Positions 46,795-58,235 are shown, numbered from the stretch's first letter. The stretch: DNA of 64,000 nt from JBFXJF01 sp050175155 (GCA_050175155.1 JBFXJF010000003.1:1-64000); one strand, 5' to 3'. Notes: generated from the sequence alone by a model not told the origin. Program-made: numbers and translations.

Positions 46795-47919
46795 GTGTTA
46801 AAAATAGATAATAGGGAGTTATTAATTTATCTTCATGGCTTATCAGGAGTAGGATGGAGGACAATTGAAAAACTAACAACATATATATCTCCTTTAAGTA
46901 AAGTTTTTTCAATGAATCCTTTAGAACTATCAATCAATACAGGGATAGAATATAATTTAGCCGAAAAAATAATTAACCATATTCGGGATGAGGAAGGTAT
47001 TATTCGTTTTAATAATAATTTTAGTAACTGGATTTTGAAGAAAATAAAAATTATTACATTTTATGATTATAATTATCCTAATTCATTAAAAGAGATAGCA
47101 CAACCACCTTGGGTACTATATACAATTGGGAATTTAGAATTAATTAATTCGTTTTCAATAGCTATTGTAGGAACCAGAAATCCTACAAATTACGGTAAGT
47201 TAGTGACTGAGATGATAGCAAAAGAACTGGTGAATTATAATTTTACTATAGTTAGTGGTATGGCTAGAGGGATAGATAGTATTGCTCATCAAGGAACTTT
47301 AAATAATAAAGGAAAAACAATAGCGATATTGGGCTGTGGTATTGATATCATTTATCCAAGGGAAAATAAAAATTTATATAATTCGATTGCACAAAGTGGA
47401 TTAATAATCTCGGAATATCCACCAGGGGAAAAACCTCATCCTGGATTTTTTCCGCAAAGAAATCGAATAATCAGTGGATTATCTAACGGAACGTTAGTTA
47501 TTGAAGCATCTATTAGCAGTGGTTCTTTAATTACCGCACAGTTTTCTTTAGATCAATCAAGGGAAGTATTTGCAATACCCGGCCCAATTACATCAAAGAA
47601 TAGTTTAGGAACTAATTCACTTATTAAGCAAGGGGCAAAATTGGTTCAGACAGTTGAAGATATAATTGAAGAGTTTCCCTATTTAATTCTAGAGAAAAAA
47701 CAAACGGAAAAAGTAGATTATAATATAAGCAAGATAGAGAAAGAAATATATCTTCTAATAGAGGATGAACCAATACATGTAAATGAGTTATATCAAAGAA
47801 CTAACATCGAACTTTCTGATATATATGAGTGTTTGCTTTCTCTCCAACTAAAGGAAATAATAAAACAACTTCCCGGAAGTTTATATGTTAGAAAAATAAA
47901 TATTGAGGAAATTAACTGA
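46795..47919 (+). CDS. dprA: DNA processing protein DprA
   Basis: 374 residues. A short SAM-like N-terminal part, then the DprA Rossmann domain with IVGTRNPTNYGK, GMARGIDSIAHQG, ILGCGIDIIYPRE and FPQRNRIISGLS motifs, and a C-terminal winged-helix (DEPIHVNELYQ). Loads RecA on incoming single-stranded DNA during transformation. The frame starts at GTG 46795, but the GGGGG run leaves unusually short spacing, so the exact start is uncertain. Confidence 0.94.
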   Translation: MLKIDNRELLIYLHGLSGVGWRTIEKLTTYISPLSKVFSMNPLELSINTGIEYNLAEKIINHIRDEEGIIRFNNNFSNWILKKIKIITFYDYNYPNSLKEIAQPPWVLYTIGNLELINSFSIAIVGTRNPTNYGKLVTEMIAKELVNYNFTIVSGMARGIDSIAHQGTLNNKGKTIAILGCGIDIIYPRENKNLYNSIAQSGLIISEYPPGEKPHPGFFPQRNRIISGLSNGTLVIEASISSGSLITAQFSLDQSREVFAIPGPITSKNSLGTNSLIKQGAKLVQTVEDIIEEFPYLILEKKQTEKVDYNISKIEKEIYLLIEDEPIHVNELYQRTNIELSDIYECLLSLQLKEIIKQLPGSLYVRKINIEEIN

Positions 47920-48006
47920 ATAATTTGACAAACATAAGCTTACTATTAAATAATAAGAAATGTTACATACAATGTTCAAGTCACTTGAATAGTTGGGAGG
48001 ATAAAA

Positions 48007-50082
48007 ATGCCAGATTCATTAGTGATCGTAGAATCGCCAGCGAAAGCTAAAACAATAGGGAAATATTTGGGGAAAAATTACATTGTAAAAGCTTCTATGG
48101 GACATGTTATTGATTTACCTAAAAGTCAATTAGGGGTTGATATAGAAAATGATTTTTCTCCTAAATACATAACTATACGTGGAAAAGGGGATATTCTTAA
48201 AAGCTTAAAAGATGCAAAGAAAAAAGTAAAAAGAGTTTATTTAGCAGCTGACCCTGATCGTGAAGGCGAGGCTATTGCTTGGCATCTGTCAAATGCCTTA
48301 AAGATTGATAAAAACGAAAAATGTCGGGTAATATTTAATGAGATAACAAAGGAAGCGATAAAAGAGGCTTTCAAAACTCCTAGAACAATAAATGAAAATC
48401 TGGTAGATGCACAACAAGCAAGAAGAATTTTGGATAGATTAGTAGGGTACAAAATAAGCCCTTTATTATGGAAGAAAGTAAAGAAAGGTTTAAGTGCAGG
48501 AAGAGTTCAATCGGTTGCATTAAAACTAGTTAATGACCGTGAAAAAGAGATTATCAATTTTCAATCAGAAGAGTATTGGTCAGTTATTCTTAATTTAGAA
48601 TGTAATAATGGTAATTTTGATGCGAAATTTTATGGTTATAATAGGAAAAAATATGAGCTTAAATCTAAAGAGCATGTAGATGAGTTACTAGATAGTATTG
48701 AAGGGTATCCTTTAATAATTACAGATATTAAACAAACTGAGAGGAAGAGAAATCCAGCTCCACCATTTATAACAAGCTCTTTGCAACAAGAGGCAGGAAG
48801 GAAATTGAATTTTAAAGCATCGAAGACAATGTCGATAGCTCAACAACTCTATGAAGGAATAGATTTAAAAAAAGAAGGTATAGTAGGACTAATAACCTAT
48901 ATGCGTACAGATTCAACAAGGATTTCCTCCATTGCTGAGGAAGAGGCCAAGGAATATATTATAGATAAATTTGGCAAGGAATATTTAAATAATTTAAAAA
49001 AAGAAACTAAGAAAGTTAAAAATGCACAGGATGCACACGAGGCAATAAGACCAACATCAGTTATGAGAACCCCTGCATCATTGAAAAGTTTTTTATCTAA
49101 AGAACAGTTTAAATTATATAGTTTGATTTGGGAAAGATTTATTGCAAGTCAAATGGCTCAGGCTATATTTGATACAATGGCAGTGGACATTATAGTGGGA
49201 AAAAAAGATGCTTTGTTTAGAGCTAATGGTTCTAAAATTAAATTTATGGGATTTATCAAAGTTTATGTGGAGGGTAAGGATGATTTATCAGATAAAGATG
49301 ATGAACAATATCTACCTCAACTAGAAAAAGATCAGAAGTTAAAATTATTAAATAAAATTCCTGAACAACATTTCACGCAACCTCCTCCAAGATATACAGA
49401 GGCTCGATTAGTGAAAACTATGGAGGAGCTTGGGATTGGTAGACCAAGCACATATGCTCCAACTCTTGAAACGATACAAAGAAGAGGGTATGTTAAATTA
49501 GAACAGAAAAAGTTCATGCCCACGGAATTAGGAAGATTAGTAATTGAATTAATTGAAGAGTTTTTTTCGGAATTTATTAAAGTAGAATTTACTGCGGAAA
49601 TGGAAGATAATTTAGATAAAATTGAAGAAGGTGAACTAAAGTGGGTAAAGGTATTAAGTGATTTTTACACTGATTTTGATAAGAGTTTAAAAATTGCTGA
49701 GTTAGAAATGAAGGAAATAGAAATACAGGATGAGATTTCTGATGAAATATGTGAGAAATGCGGACGTCACTTAGTATATAAACTAGGGAGATATGGAAAA
49801 TTTTTAGCTTGCTCTGGTTTTCCAGATTGTAGAAATACAAAACCGATTCTTAAAACAATTGATGTTAAATGTCCTAAATGTAATGGAGAGATTGTAGAGC
49901 GCAAAGGTAAGAAAAAGTATTTCTATGGATGCAACAATTATCCTGAATGTGATTTTCTTTCTTTTGACAAGCCAATTTCTAGACTATGTCCAAAATGTAA
50001 TAAAATATTAGTTGAGAAAAAGTCTAACAAAAAGACACAAGTAAAATGTTCTGAATGTGATTATAAAGAAGAAGCGCAGTAG
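48007..50082 (+). CDS. topA: DNA topoisomerase I
   Basis: 691 residues. TOPRIM domain (residues about 3-115, with [16 protein letters not shown] and [13 protein letters not shown]). The active Tyr is in [10 protein letters not shown] near residue 300. C-terminal zinc ribbons follow: three four-Cys modules ([24 protein letters not shown]). Relaxes negative supercoils. Preceded by a possible TTGACA -35 at 47925-47930. ATG 48007 behind GGGAGGAT. Confidence 0.97.
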   Translation: MPDSLVIVESPAKAKTIGKYLGKNYIVKASMGHVIDLPKSQLGVDIENDFSPKYITIRGKGDILKSLKDAKKKVKRVYLAADPDREGEAIAWHLSNALKIDKNEKCRVIFNEITKEAIKEAFKTPRTINENLVDAQQARRILDRLVGYKISPLLWKKVKKGLSAGRVQSVALKLVNDREKEIINFQSEEYWSVILNLECNNGNFDAKFYGYNRKKYELKSKEHVDELLDSIEGYPLIITDIKQTERKRNPAPPFITSSLQQEAGRKLNFKASKTMSIAQQLYEGIDLKKEGIVGLITYMRTDSTRISSIAEEEAKEYIIDKFGKEYLNNLKKETKKVKNAQDAHEAIRPTSVMRTPASLKSFLSKEQFKLYSLIWERFIASQMAQAIFDTMAVDIIVGKKDALFRANGSKIKFMGFIKVYVEGKDDLSDKDDEQYLPQLEKDQKLKLLNKIPEQHFTQPPPRYTEARLVKTMEELGIGRPSTYAPTLETIQRRGYVKLEQKKFMPTELGRLVIELIEEFFSEFIKVEFTAEMEDNLDKIEEGELKWVKVLSDFYTDFDKSLKIAELEMKEIEIQDEISDEICEKCGRHLVYKLGRYGKFLACSGFPDCRNTKPILKTIDVKCPKCNGEIVERKGKKKYFYGCNNYPECDFLSFDKPISRLCPKCNKILVEKKSNKKTQVKCSECDYKEEAQ

Positions 50083-50137
50083 TAATGAACTTATGTCTGT
50101 TTTTGGATAGATTATAACAGAGTTATGGAGGATTAAT

Positions 50138-51457
50138 ATGGGAGAAAACCATCAAGCAATCAACGTTATTGGTGCTGGATTAGCTGGTAGTGAAGCTGCT
50201 TGGCAAATAGCAAATAGGGGTATTAGTGTCAAACTCTATGAAATGAAAAAAGTTAGAAAGACTCCGGCACATAATTCTGATTTATTTGCTGAACTTGTAT
50301 GTAGTAACTCCCTTAGGTCTAATAATCTGACAAATGCTGTTGGATTATTAAAAGAAGAATTAAGAAGTTTAGACTCATTAATAATAAGCAGTGCAGATAA
50401 AAGTGCTTTACCTGCTGGTGGAGCGTTGGCAGTAGACCGTAACTTATTTTCCCGATACATAACAGATAAATTAAGAAATCATCCATATATTGAAGTTATT
50501 GATGAAGAAGTTACTGCAATTCCAAAGGGTGCAACAATTATTGCATCAGGTCCACTTACATCGGATAGTTTATCTAAAGCTATTCAGGAACAATTAGGCG
50601 ATGAATATTTTTATTTTTACGATGCCGCAGCACCTATAGTAGAAAAGGAGAGTATAAATTTTGAGAAGGTTTATATTTCATCGAGATATGATAAAGGTGA
50701 AGCGGCTTATATAAATTGTCCGATGGATGAAGAAGAATTTAATCTTTTTTATAACGAATTAGTTAATGCTGAAACTGCGGACATTAATTATTTTGAAAAG
50801 GAGATTTTCTTTGAGGGTTGTATGCCAATTGAAGTGATAGGGAAAAGGGGAAAACAGACGCTTTTATTTGGACCAATGAAACCAGTAGGATTAATAAATC
50901 CCAAAAATAATAAAGAACCATATGCAGTTGTTCAATTAAGGCAAGATAATGCTGAAGGGACACTTTATAATCTGGTTGGTTTCCAAACGCATCTTAAATG
51001 GGGAGAACAAAAAAAGATAATAAGATTAATCCCTGGATTAGAAGCTGCGGAAATTCTTCGATACGGGGTTATGCACAGGAATACTTATATTAATTCTCCT
51101 AAATTATTAGAACCTACTTATCAAACTAAAAGTCAAGCAGGTTTGTTTTTTGCTGGTCAAATAACAGGGGTAGAAGGATATGTTGAATCTACTGCATCAG
51201 GTCTAGTAGCAGGTATTAATGCTTCCTTAATTTTTCAGTCAAAGAGTCCTTTGGTATTTCCTAAAGAAACTGTGATTGGTAGCATGGCACATTATATTGC
51301 GACTGCTAATTCTTCACAATTCCAGCCAATGAATGCAAATTTCGGATTATTACCACCTTTAATAAAAAGGATAAAGAATAAACAAGAAAAAAATCTTCAG
51401 TTGTCTAACAGGTCATTGGAGTATTTAAATAATTTTCACAATAATTACAATATTTAA
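50138..51457 (+). CDS. trmFO: tRNA m5U54 methyltransferase TrmFO (folate/FAD dependent)
   Basis: 439 residues. The FAD-binding N-terminus [20 protein letters not shown] is followed by [33 protein letters not shown] and a C-terminal [12 protein letters not shown] motif. Methylates U54 in tRNA from methylene-tetrahydrofolate. In Bacillus lies between topA and xerC as here. Confidence 0.96.
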   Translation: MGENHQAINVIGAGLAGSEAAWQIANRGISVKLYEMKKVRKTPAHNSDLFAELVCSNSLRSNNLTNAVGLLKEELRSLDSLIISSADKSALPAGGALAVDRNLFSRYITDKLRNHPYIEVIDEEVTAIPKGATIIASGPLTSDSLSKAIQEQLGDEYFYFYDAAAPIVEKESINFEKVYISSRYDKGEAAYINCPMDEEEFNLFYNELVNAETADINYFEKEIFFEGCMPIEVIGKRGKQTLLFGPMKPVGLINPKNNKEPYAVVQLRQDNAEGTLYNLVGFQTHLKWGEQKKIIRLIPGLEAAEILRYGVMHRNTYINSPKLLEPTYQTKSQAGLFFAGQITGVEGYVESTASGLVAGINASLIFQSKSPLVFPKETVIGSMAHYIATANSSQFQPMNANFGLLPPLIKRIKNKQEKNLQLSNRSLEYLNNFHNNYNI

Positions 51458-51520
51458 ACTGTTAGATAAGGTATTAATATGTTAATATAATGTTGTTTTG
51501 AAAGAGTATGAGGGATATAG

Positions 51521-52408
51521 ATGTTTGCAAAATATATTAAGGAATACGAGGGTTATTTACAAATTGAAAAGAATTCATCTATTCATACTTTAAGATCGTA
51601 TCTTAAAGATATTAAGGATTTCGAAAATTTTATTGGAAATATTGGAGTAGTGAACTTAGAGGATATTGTTTACACAAATGTTAGAAGTTACTTAGCTTTT
51701 TTAAGTGAAAAAAAGTATTCGAGGAAAACAATATCAAGAAAACTATCAAGTATGAGAACTTTCTTTAAGTTTTTAATTAGGGAAAATTATCTAGAAATTA
51801 ATCCATTTCAAATGGTAGCAATCCCGAAGATAGAGAAAAAACTGCCCAATTTTTTATATATCGATGAAATTAAAGAACTTCTTGATATGCCGGATATAAC
51901 GAAACCATTGGGAATTCGTGATCGTGCTATATTAGAGGTGCTCTATGCTAGTGGAATCAGAGTTAGTGAACTTGTATCTTTAAATCTAGGTTCCGTTAAT
52001 TTTCATTCAAGAACGGCATTGGTTTTTGGTAAGGGAGCGAAAGAAAGATATGTTATCTTGGGGCAGCATTCGATTGATGCTTTACTTAATTATGTAGACG
52101 TTAGAAAAGAAATTTCTTCCATACCTGAAGAAAATGCTTTGTTTATAAATAGGTATGGTGGACGATTGACTGATAGGAGTATCAGAAGAATGCTTGCTAA
52201 GTACGTAAGGTCATTGGCTACAGCTAATAATATAAGTCCTCATACGTTTAGACATACATTTGCTACTCATTTATTAAATGCTGGTGCTGATATTAGAATA
52301 GTGCAAGAACTCTTAGGGCATATAAGTATTTCAACAACACAGATATATACCCATGTCACCAAAGAAAAATTACAAAGAACTTATAATAATTTTCATCCGA
52401 GAGCATAA
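51521..52408 (+). CDS. xerC: Tyrosine recombinase XerC (CodV)
   Basis: 295 residues. N-terminal SAM-like core-binding domain, then the catalytic domain with Arg in ASGIRVSEL, Lys in FGKGAKER, HTFRHTFATHLL (H-x-x-R), LLGHISISTTQ and the nucleophile Tyr in IYTHV. With XerD it resolves chromosome dimers at dif. Placed just before hslV, as in the codV-clpQ-clpY-codY operon of Bacillus. Confidence 0.95.
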   Translation: MFAKYIKEYEGYLQIEKNSSIHTLRSYLKDIKDFENFIGNIGVVNLEDIVYTNVRSYLAFLSEKKYSRKTISRKLSSMRTFFKFLIRENYLEINPFQMVAIPKIEKKLPNFLYIDEIKELLDMPDITKPLGIRDRAILEVLYASGIRVSELVSLNLGSVNFHSRTALVFGKGAKERYVILGQHSIDALLNYVDVRKEISSIPEENALFINRYGGRLTDRSIRRMLAKYVRSLATANNISPHTFRHTFATHLLNAGADIRIVQELLGHISISTTQIYTHVTKEKLQRTYNNFHPRA

Positions 52409-52444
52409 AGTATATTTTAGTTTATTTGAAAGGGGAAATGAGAT

Positions 52445-52987
52445 ATGTCTCAGACTTTTCACGCTACTACAATTTTTGCAATTCAACACAACGGACAATC
52501 GGCGATGGCTGGGGACGGACAAGTAACTATGGGAAACTCAGTAATAATGAAGCATACAGCCAAAAAGGTTAGAAAACTTTATCATGAAAAAGTATTAGCA
52601 GGGTTTGCGGGCTCTGTTGCCGATGCATTTACTTTGTTTGAAAAATTTGAAAGCAAATTAGAAGAGTATAATGGGAACTTATCTAGAGCAGCTGTAGAAC
52701 TAGCGAAGGAATGGAGAATGGATAAAGCATTACGCCAATTAGAGGCGATGTTAATTGTAATGAATGATGAAAATTTATTATTAATATCAGGTAGTGGTGA
52801 AGTTATTGAGCCAGATGATGGTATTTTAGTAATAGGTTCAGGTGGAAACTATGCACTAAGTGCGGGAAGGGCTTTAATGAAGTATTCTCCCAACTTGTCA
52901 GCAAAGGAAATAGCTGAAGCTTCATTATTAATTGCTTCAGAAATTTGTGTATTTACAAATAAAAATATAATAGTAGAAACATTATAA
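52445..52987 (+). CDS. hslV: ATP-dependent protease peptidase subunit HslV (ClpQ)
   Basis: 180 residues with [30 protein letters not shown] and [14 protein letters not shown] motifs. The sequence after Met is [11 protein letters not shown]: as in Bacillus ClpQ, the N-terminal Ser after Met removal could be the nucleophile rather than the Thr used in E. coli. Forms a two-ring peptidase with HslU. Confidence 0.96.
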   Translation: MSQTFHATTIFAIQHNGQSAMAGDGQVTMGNSVIMKHTAKKVRKLYHEKVLAGFAGSVADAFTLFEKFESKLEEYNGNLSRAAVELAKEWRMDKALRQLEAMLIVMNDENLLLISGSGEVIEPDDGILVIGSGGNYALSAGRALMKYSPNLSAKEIAEASLLIASEICVFTNKNIIVETL

Positions 52988-52999
52988 GGGGGTAGTTTA

Positions 53000-54394
53000 A
53001 TGAATGAGCACATGAAATTAACTCCTCGTGAAATTGTTGCAGCACTAGATAAACATGTTGTTGGTCAAAAAGATGCAAAGAGGTCAGTCGCTGTTGCACT
53101 GAGGAATCGTTACAGAAGAAGTCTCTTGGAAGAATCTATTAGAGATGAAATAGTACCTAAAAATATTTTAATGATTGGACCAACTGGTGTAGGAAAAACA
53201 GAAATTGCTAGAAGACTTGCAAAATTAGTTGGCGCACCATTTGTAAAAGTTGAAGCAACAAAATTCACTGAGGTTGGTTATGTAGGTAGAGATGTTGAAT
53301 CAATGGTTAGGGACTTAGTTGAGACATCTATTCGGATGGTGAAATATGAGAAGACTGAAGAAGTAAAAGATAAGGCAGAAATCTCTGCGAATGAAAGAAT
53401 AGTTGATATTCTAGTACCAAATCCTAAAAAAAATAAGACAACAAATAACCCTTTAGAACTAATGTTTAATAAAGGACAAGATGGTAAATATGATAATAGT
53501 ATTAATAATGATGAAGATATAATTCAAAAAAAACGTTCTATAAAATTTAAATTATTAAATGGTGAATTAGAAGACAAGATAATTGATATAGAAGTTGAAG
53601 ATAGCAATCCGTCGATTTTCGATATGTTTTCAAACTCTGGGATGGACCAGATGGGTTATAATATGCAAGATGTTTTAGGTAGTATTTTACCTAAAAAAGT
53701 TAAAAAGCGTAAATTATCGATAAAAGAAGCAAGAAAATTATTAATACAGGAAGAAGCCCAAAAATTAATCGATATGGATGAAATAAATCAGGAATCCATC
53801 GAAAGGGCCGAACAATTTGGAATTATATTTATTGATGAGATTGATAAGATTGTGGGAAGAGAGAAAGGTCCCGATGTCTCAAGGGAAGGTGTTCAAAGAG
53901 ATATATTACCTATTGTAGAAGGTTCAACAGTGGTTACAAAATATGGTGCGGTTAAAACAGACTATGTATTATTTATTGCAGCTGGGGCATTCCATATATC
54001 GAAACCTTCTGATTTAATTCCTGAATTACAAGGAAGATTTCCAATTAGAGTTGAATTAGGCGCTTTAACTGTAGAAGATTTTATCAGAATATTAACAGAG
54101 CCAAAAAGTGCTCTAACAAAACAATATATTGCTTTATTAAAAACAGAGGGAATAGATATTGAATTTACTGAATCCGCAATTCATGAAATAGCAAAACTTG
54201 CTTTTGAGGTAAATCAAGAAACAGAAAATATTGGTGCAAGGCGTCTAAATACACTATTGGAGAAATTACTAGAAGATCTTTCTTTTGAAGCTCCAAATAT
54301 AAATTTAGAAAAAATTCAGATAACACCAGAATATGTAAACGAGAAACTTTCAAAACTTGTTAAGAACAAAGATTTATCTCAATATATTTTATAA
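53000..54394 (+). CDS. hslU: ATP-dependent protease ATPase subunit HslU (ClpY)
   Basis: 464 residues. Walker A GPTGVGKT at 60-67, an I-domain (about residues 105-245) that is charged and variable, Walker [11 protein letters not shown] near 273-282, sensor and C-terminal domain ending in LSQYIL, the tail that docks on HslV. Encoded 12 bp after hslV. Confidence 0.97.
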   Translation: MNEHMKLTPREIVAALDKHVVGQKDAKRSVAVALRNRYRRSLLEESIRDEIVPKNILMIGPTGVGKTEIARRLAKLVGAPFVKVEATKFTEVGYVGRDVESMVRDLVETSIRMVKYEKTEEVKDKAEISANERIVDILVPNPKKNKTTNNPLELMFNKGQDGKYDNSINNDEDIIQKKRSIKFKLLNGELEDKIIDIEVEDSNPSIFDMFSNSGMDQMGYNMQDVLGSILPKKVKKRKLSIKEARKLLIQEEAQKLIDMDEINQESIERAEQFGIIFIDEIDKIVGREKGPDVSREGVQRDILPIVEGSTVVTKYGAVKTDYVLFIAAGAFHISKPSDLIPELQGRFPIRVELGALTVEDFIRILTEPKSALTKQYIALLKTEGIDIEFTESAIHEIAKLAFEVNQETENIGARRLNTLLEKLLEDLSFEAPNINLEKIQITPEYVNEKLSKLVKNKDLSQYIL

Positions 54395-54411
54395 ATTCAG
54401 GAGGATTTAAG

Positions 54412-55188
54412 ATGATGAATTTATTAACTAAAACTCGGAGGATTAATCGTTTATTACAAAAAACCACCGAAAATGCAGTTGACTTTAATGAAATGTCTGA
54501 AGTACTTAGTGATGTAATTGATGCTAATATATTTGTTGTTAGTCCGAGTGGCGATATGTTAGGTATTACAATTGCACAGCCACTTAATAATGAACGCGTT
54601 ATGAGTATGATAACGGAGAGAAAATTTCCGAGAGAATATAATAGATTATTATTAAATCAAGATGAAACGATCTCAAATATTGGAATTGATAATCCTTTAA
54701 CCTCATTTCCAAATGAAATGAAGGACTTTTTTGAAAATAGTTTTACTGCGTTAGTTCCAATAATTGGTGGCGGAGACAGACTAGGAACAATTATAGTTGG
54801 ACGATTAAATAAAAAATATACTGATGAAGATTTAATTCTTGCCGAATACGGGGCTACGGTTATTGGAATGGAAATCCTTAGAGAAAGGTCGGAAGCAGTT
54901 GAAGAAGAGGCAAGAAGTAAAGCTATTGTTCATATGGCAATTACTTCACTTTCATACAGTGAATTAGAAGCTGTAGAACATATCTTTGATGAATTAAAAG
55001 CTAAAGAAGGCCTGCTAGTTGCAAGTAAAATTGCAGATAGAGTTGGCATAACCCGTTCTGTTATCGTAAATGCCCTTAGAAAGTTAGAAAGTGCTGGTGT
55101 AATAGAGTCTCGTTCACTTGGAATGAAAGGTACATATATAAAAGTTCTTAACGAGAGGTTACCAATTGAACTTGAAAAATTACGATAA
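54412..55188 (+). CDS. codY: GTP- and BCAA-sensing global regulator CodY
   Basis: 258 residues. The N-terminal GAF-like effector domain (residues about 1-155, with [14 protein letters not shown], then [10 protein letters not shown]) precedes a C-terminal winged helix-turn-helix with [40 protein letters not shown] in segments. Represses nutrient-limitation genes. ATG 54412 behind CAGGAGGAT. Followed by a terminator, then the flagellar operon. Confidence 0.97.
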   Translation: MMNLLTKTRRINRLLQKTTENAVDFNEMSEVLSDVIDANIFVVSPSGDMLGITIAQPLNNERVMSMITERKFPREYNRLLLNQDETISNIGIDNPLTSFPNEMKDFFENSFTALVPIIGGGDRLGTIIVGRLNKKYTDEDLILAEYGATVIGMEILRERSEAVEEEARSKAIVHMAITSLSYSELEAVEHIFDELKAKEGLLVASKIADRVGITRSVIVNALRKLESAGVIESRSLGMKGTYIKVLNERLPIELEKLR

Positions 55189-55222
55189 AATCGGTTGAAT
55201 ATAATTAATATTATTGGCTTTA

Positions 55223-55247
55223 TATAAAATTTTAGTCGAATTTTATA
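55223..55247. repeat. AT-rich inverted repeat between codY and flgB
   Basis: Perfect 9-bp inverted repeat TATAAAATT with AATTTTATA, separated by 7 bp. It resembles an operator in symmetry but does not match the CodY box AATTTTCWGAAAATT well. Confidence 0.35.
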
Positions 55248-55266
55248 AATTTATGATATTTCATAC

Positions 55267-55296
55267 AAAAGTCCTATGAAGGGGGCTTTTTGTTTT
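55267..55296 (+). terminator. Intrinsic terminator after codY
   Basis: An 8-bp stem with one wobble (55267-55274 with 55283-55290), followed by T-rich sequence. Confidence 0.7.
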
Positions 55297-55360
55297 TCAT
55301 TAAATTTGTTATTATATCTTGATAGAGATTAAATTCACAGATATTATTTTTTTAAAAAAA

Positions 55361-55367
55361 TGTCGAA
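55361..55367 (+). promoter_or_regulatory. Spo0A-box-like site upstream of flgB
   Basis: TGTCGAA at 55361-55367, a perfect match to the Spo0A box, about 90 bp before the start of the flagellar operon. Confidence 0.45.
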
Positions 55368-55392
55368 AAATGAAGGATTTTTAGATTATTTA

Positions 55393-55421
55393 TTGAAGTA
55401 TATATCTTTATTAATATTAAA
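55393..55421 (+). promoter_or_regulatory. Weak candidate promoter of the flagellar operon
   Basis: TTGAAG at 55393 with ATTAAA (17 bp spacer) about 35 bp before flgB. Its -10 is poor, so an alternative sigma or start nearby is possible. Confidence 0.35.
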
Positions 55422-55456
55422 ATGTAATTAATATATTCAGAGAAGGAGAATTGATT

Positions 55457-55873
55457 ATGGATTTGTTTAACAATATCAATACTTTACAACGCTCATTAGA
55501 TGTATCAGCTACTAGACAGCGTTTGATAACAAATAATATTGCTAACGTAGATACACCTGGATATAAAACAATGGACGTGTCATTTGAGGATATATTAAAC
55601 ACTGAAAAAGAGAAACACTCTACTAATCTATCTTTCCAAGGTAAAATTAATGATTCGAGACATTTTGTAATTGGAAATAGTGGTAACAGTGATTCCCAGC
55701 CAAAAGTTATAACACAAAACAATACATCAATGTTAATTAATGAGAACAATGTTGATATAGATTACCAGATGACACTGTTGGCCGAAAATAACATATGGTT
55801 TAATGGTTTAACGGAGATTACAAATAAGGAATTTTCAATGTTACGATATGTTATAACTGAAGGGAGAGGGTAG
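55457..55873 (+). CDS. flgB: Flagellar basal body rod protein FlgB
   Basis: 138 residues. Helical N-terminus with the rod-protein motif NNIANVDTPGYKTMDVSFED and a C-terminal coiled-coil segment with NNVDIDYQMTLLAEN. Proximal rod subunit exported by the flagellar type III system. ATG 55457 is chosen because AGAAGGAG is then at normal spacing; a TTG lies 2 codons earlier. First gene of the operon. Confidence 0.96.
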   Translation: MDLFNNINTLQRSLDVSATRQRLITNNIANVDTPGYKTMDVSFEDILNTEKEKHSTNLSFQGKINDSRHFVIGNSGNSDSQPKVITQNNTSMLINENNVDIDYQMTLLAENNIWFNGLTEITNKEFSMLRYVITEGRG

Positions 55874-55876
55874 ATT

Positions 55877-56329
55877 ATGAAACTTTTCCAAACGATGGAT
55901 ATTAGTGCATCTGCATTGACTACTCAAAGGCTAAGATTAGATGTGATTTCATCTAATATAGCTAATGCTGAAACAACAAGAGGTAGATTAGTTAATGGTA
56001 AGTGGGAACCTTACACGAGAAAAATGATTGCTGTTGAATCCAACACAGGAAGTAATTTTCAGCATGTTTTGCATGGAGTTCAAAATAATGAAAATAATCA
56101 ATATGGAGTTAAAGTAACTGCTATTGTTGAGGATACTTCTCCCTATAAAAAAGCATATCAGCCTTCTCACCCTGATGCGGATGAAAATGGTTTTGTGTAT
56201 TTTCCAAATGTAGATTTGTTGGCAGAAATGATTGATATGACTGCTGCGGAAAGAGCTTATGAAGCTAATGTAACTGCGTTAAATTCTACTAAATCAATAT
56301 TAATGAAAGCACTTGAAATAGGAAAATAA
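55877..56329 (+). CDS. flgC: Flagellar basal body rod protein FlgC
   Basis: 150 residues with the rod signature SSNIANAETTRG near residue 28 and a C-terminal NVDLLAEMIDMTAAERAYEAN motif typical of FlgC. It is 3 bp after flgB. Confidence 0.97.
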   Translation: MKLFQTMDISASALTTQRLRLDVISSNIANAETTRGRLVNGKWEPYTRKMIAVESNTGSNFQHVLHGVQNNENNQYGVKVTAIVEDTSPYKKAYQPSHPDADENGFVYFPNVDLLAEMIDMTAAERAYEANVTALNSTKSILMKALEIGK

Positions 56330-56344
56330 AAGGAGGGTATTTAG

Positions 56345-56647
56345 ATGAGTAATGAAATACTTTTACTAAATAATATTAATAAAAACCAATTAATAGATTT
56401 TAATAATAAGCCTAAGATAGAAGAAGGAACAGATTTTTCTTCAATATTTAAAAATGCGATTAACGAAGTTATAACAGATGTAAACGCTGCTGAAGAACTA
56501 TCTAAACAGGCTGCAATTGGAAATGTTCAAGATTTACACGATGTAACGATTGCTCTGGAAAAAGCTAATTTAGGTATTCAACTTACTACGCAAGTTAGAA
56601 ATAAAGTTGTTGAAGCTTACCAGGAAGTAATGAGAATGCAAATTTAG
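56345..56647 (+). CDS. fliE: Flagellar hook-basal body protein FliE
   Basis: 100 residues, with the FliE C-terminal pattern IALEKANLGIQLTTQVRNK followed by VVEAYQEVMRM. Adapter between MS ring and rod. ATG 56345 behind AAAGGAGGG. Confidence 0.95.
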   Translation: MSNEILLLNNINKNQLIDFNNKPKIEEGTDFSSIFKNAINEVITDVNAAEELSKQAAIGNVQDLHDVTIALEKANLGIQLTTQVRNKVVEAYQEVMRMQI

Positions 56648-56678
56648 TAGTTAATGGTAGGCAAGGAGAGAAAACAGC

Positions 56679-58235
56679 GTGAACGAAATTATACGGAAAT
56701 ATAAAGAAAAGTTTATATACTTTTGGAAACAGTTAGAGAAGAAACAAAAAATACTGCTTACTTCTTCGGTTGCATTAATATTATTTGCATTAATATTGGT
56801 AACTTTTATGTCTACAAGGATTAACTATGTTCCAACTTTTGTTAATTTAAACGAAAAAACTGCGGGAAATATAATTGCTAAACTCGATGAAATTGGAGTT
56901 ACATACGAAATCGGTGGTGGGGGAACAGTAATATCTGTTCCAGAAGCAGAAGCAGATAAATTAAAAATTAATATTGCTCAAGATTTAGAATATGGCAACT
57001 TTTACTCGAGATTTTGGGATAGTGCTACATATGGAATAACTGATGCAGAGTTAAGTATTCTAGAACGGGATGCTATCGAGCAGGAATTACGTGCTTTAAT
57101 TGTTAATGGAATAAATGGAATTAGCAAGGCAGAGGTTATGTTAACTTTGCCTAAAGATAAAGTTTTTTATTCAGAAGAGGATCAGAAAGCTACAGCTTCA
57201 GTCATTTTAAATGTTGATCCTGGGGTTAATCTGAGTGCTTCTCAAATAAAGAATATTTATTATCTTATTTCTAGAAGCGTGCCTAGTTTACCTATTGAAA
57301 ATATAACTTTATCTGATCAATACGGGGAACCATTGGTTTATAGCGAAAGTGGACAAAGTTCAACTAGTAGCACGTATGATCAACAAAGGAATATTGAACT
57401 AAACTTTCAACAAGATTTAAGAAAAGATATTGAGAATATGTTAAATTCCATTTATGGTCAAGAGAATATTAGCGTAAATGTGTTTGCCAAAATGAATTTT
57501 GATCAAAAAAGAACTGTCGAAAACCTTGTAGAATCTGTTGTAGATGGTGAAGGAATTCCCATAAGTACTGAGAGAATACAAGAATCATCAACAAACGGTG
57601 AAAATTCAGGGAATATTGAAGGAACTGGAGAAACACAAATACCAACTTACCAATCAAATACTGGAACTGAGAGTACTTATGAATACGTCGAGGAACGAAT
57701 TAATTACGATGTAAACGAAATTACTAATGAAATAGTAAGTAGTCCTTATCGTTTAGAGGATTTAAGCATAACGATTGCAGTTAATATGGATGCAGCAAAT
57801 GAACAAACACAAAAAGTAACAACGGATATAACGAACTTAATATTACCTATTGTATCCGCAGCACTTGGTCCAAATGAAGATGCTAGCATGGTTAATATTA
57901 GTTCAAAAATTGCGATAATTGCCCAAGAATTCACTGAACCTATCGCATATTTTGATGACGATAAAGACAGTCTAAGTACACTTTTATTATATGGTTTGGC
58001 AGGACTGTCTGTACTGGCAATTGGTGGGGCTGGATTTTCAATTGTTAGAAAAAATAATAAGCGTAAAGAAGATAAATTAATGAACTTATCAGTTGAGGAT
58101 TTTGCAAAACCTGAATATGATTTTGCGCCTGCCATGACAGGGGAAAATGTACTGGAAAGAGAAATACAAAAGTTTTCATCAAAAAAACCTGATGAATTCA
58201 CAAAACTTATACGTACATGGTTATATGAGGAATAG
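56679..58235 (+). CDS. fliF: Flagellar MS-ring protein FliF
   Basis: 518 residues. Two membrane helices (about residues 26-46 and 437-455) bracket a large periplasm-facing region with ring-building motifs and a Ser/Gly-rich middle part. The C-terminal cytoplasmic tail binds FliG. GTG start at 56679. Confidence 0.96.
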   Translation: MNEIIRKYKEKFIYFWKQLEKKQKILLTSSVALILFALILVTFMSTRINYVPTFVNLNEKTAGNIIAKLDEIGVTYEIGGGGTVISVPEAEADKLKINIAQDLEYGNFYSRFWDSATYGITDAELSILERDAIEQELRALIVNGINGISKAEVMLTLPKDKVFYSEEDQKATASVILNVDPGVNLSASQIKNIYYLISRSVPSLPIENITLSDQYGEPLVYSESGQSSTSSTYDQQRNIELNFQQDLRKDIENMLNSIYGQENISVNVFAKMNFDQKRTVENLVESVVDGEGIPISTERIQESSTNGENSGNIEGTGETQIPTYQSNTGTESTYEYVEERINYDVNEITNEIVSSPYRLEDLSITIAVNMDAANEQTQKVTTDITNLILPIVSAALGPNEDASMVNISSKIAIIAQEFTEPIAYFDDDKDSLSTLLLYGLAGLSVLAIGGAGFSIVRKNNKRKEDKLMNLSVEDFAKPEYDFAPAMTGENVLEREIQKFSSKKPDEFTKLIRTWLYEE

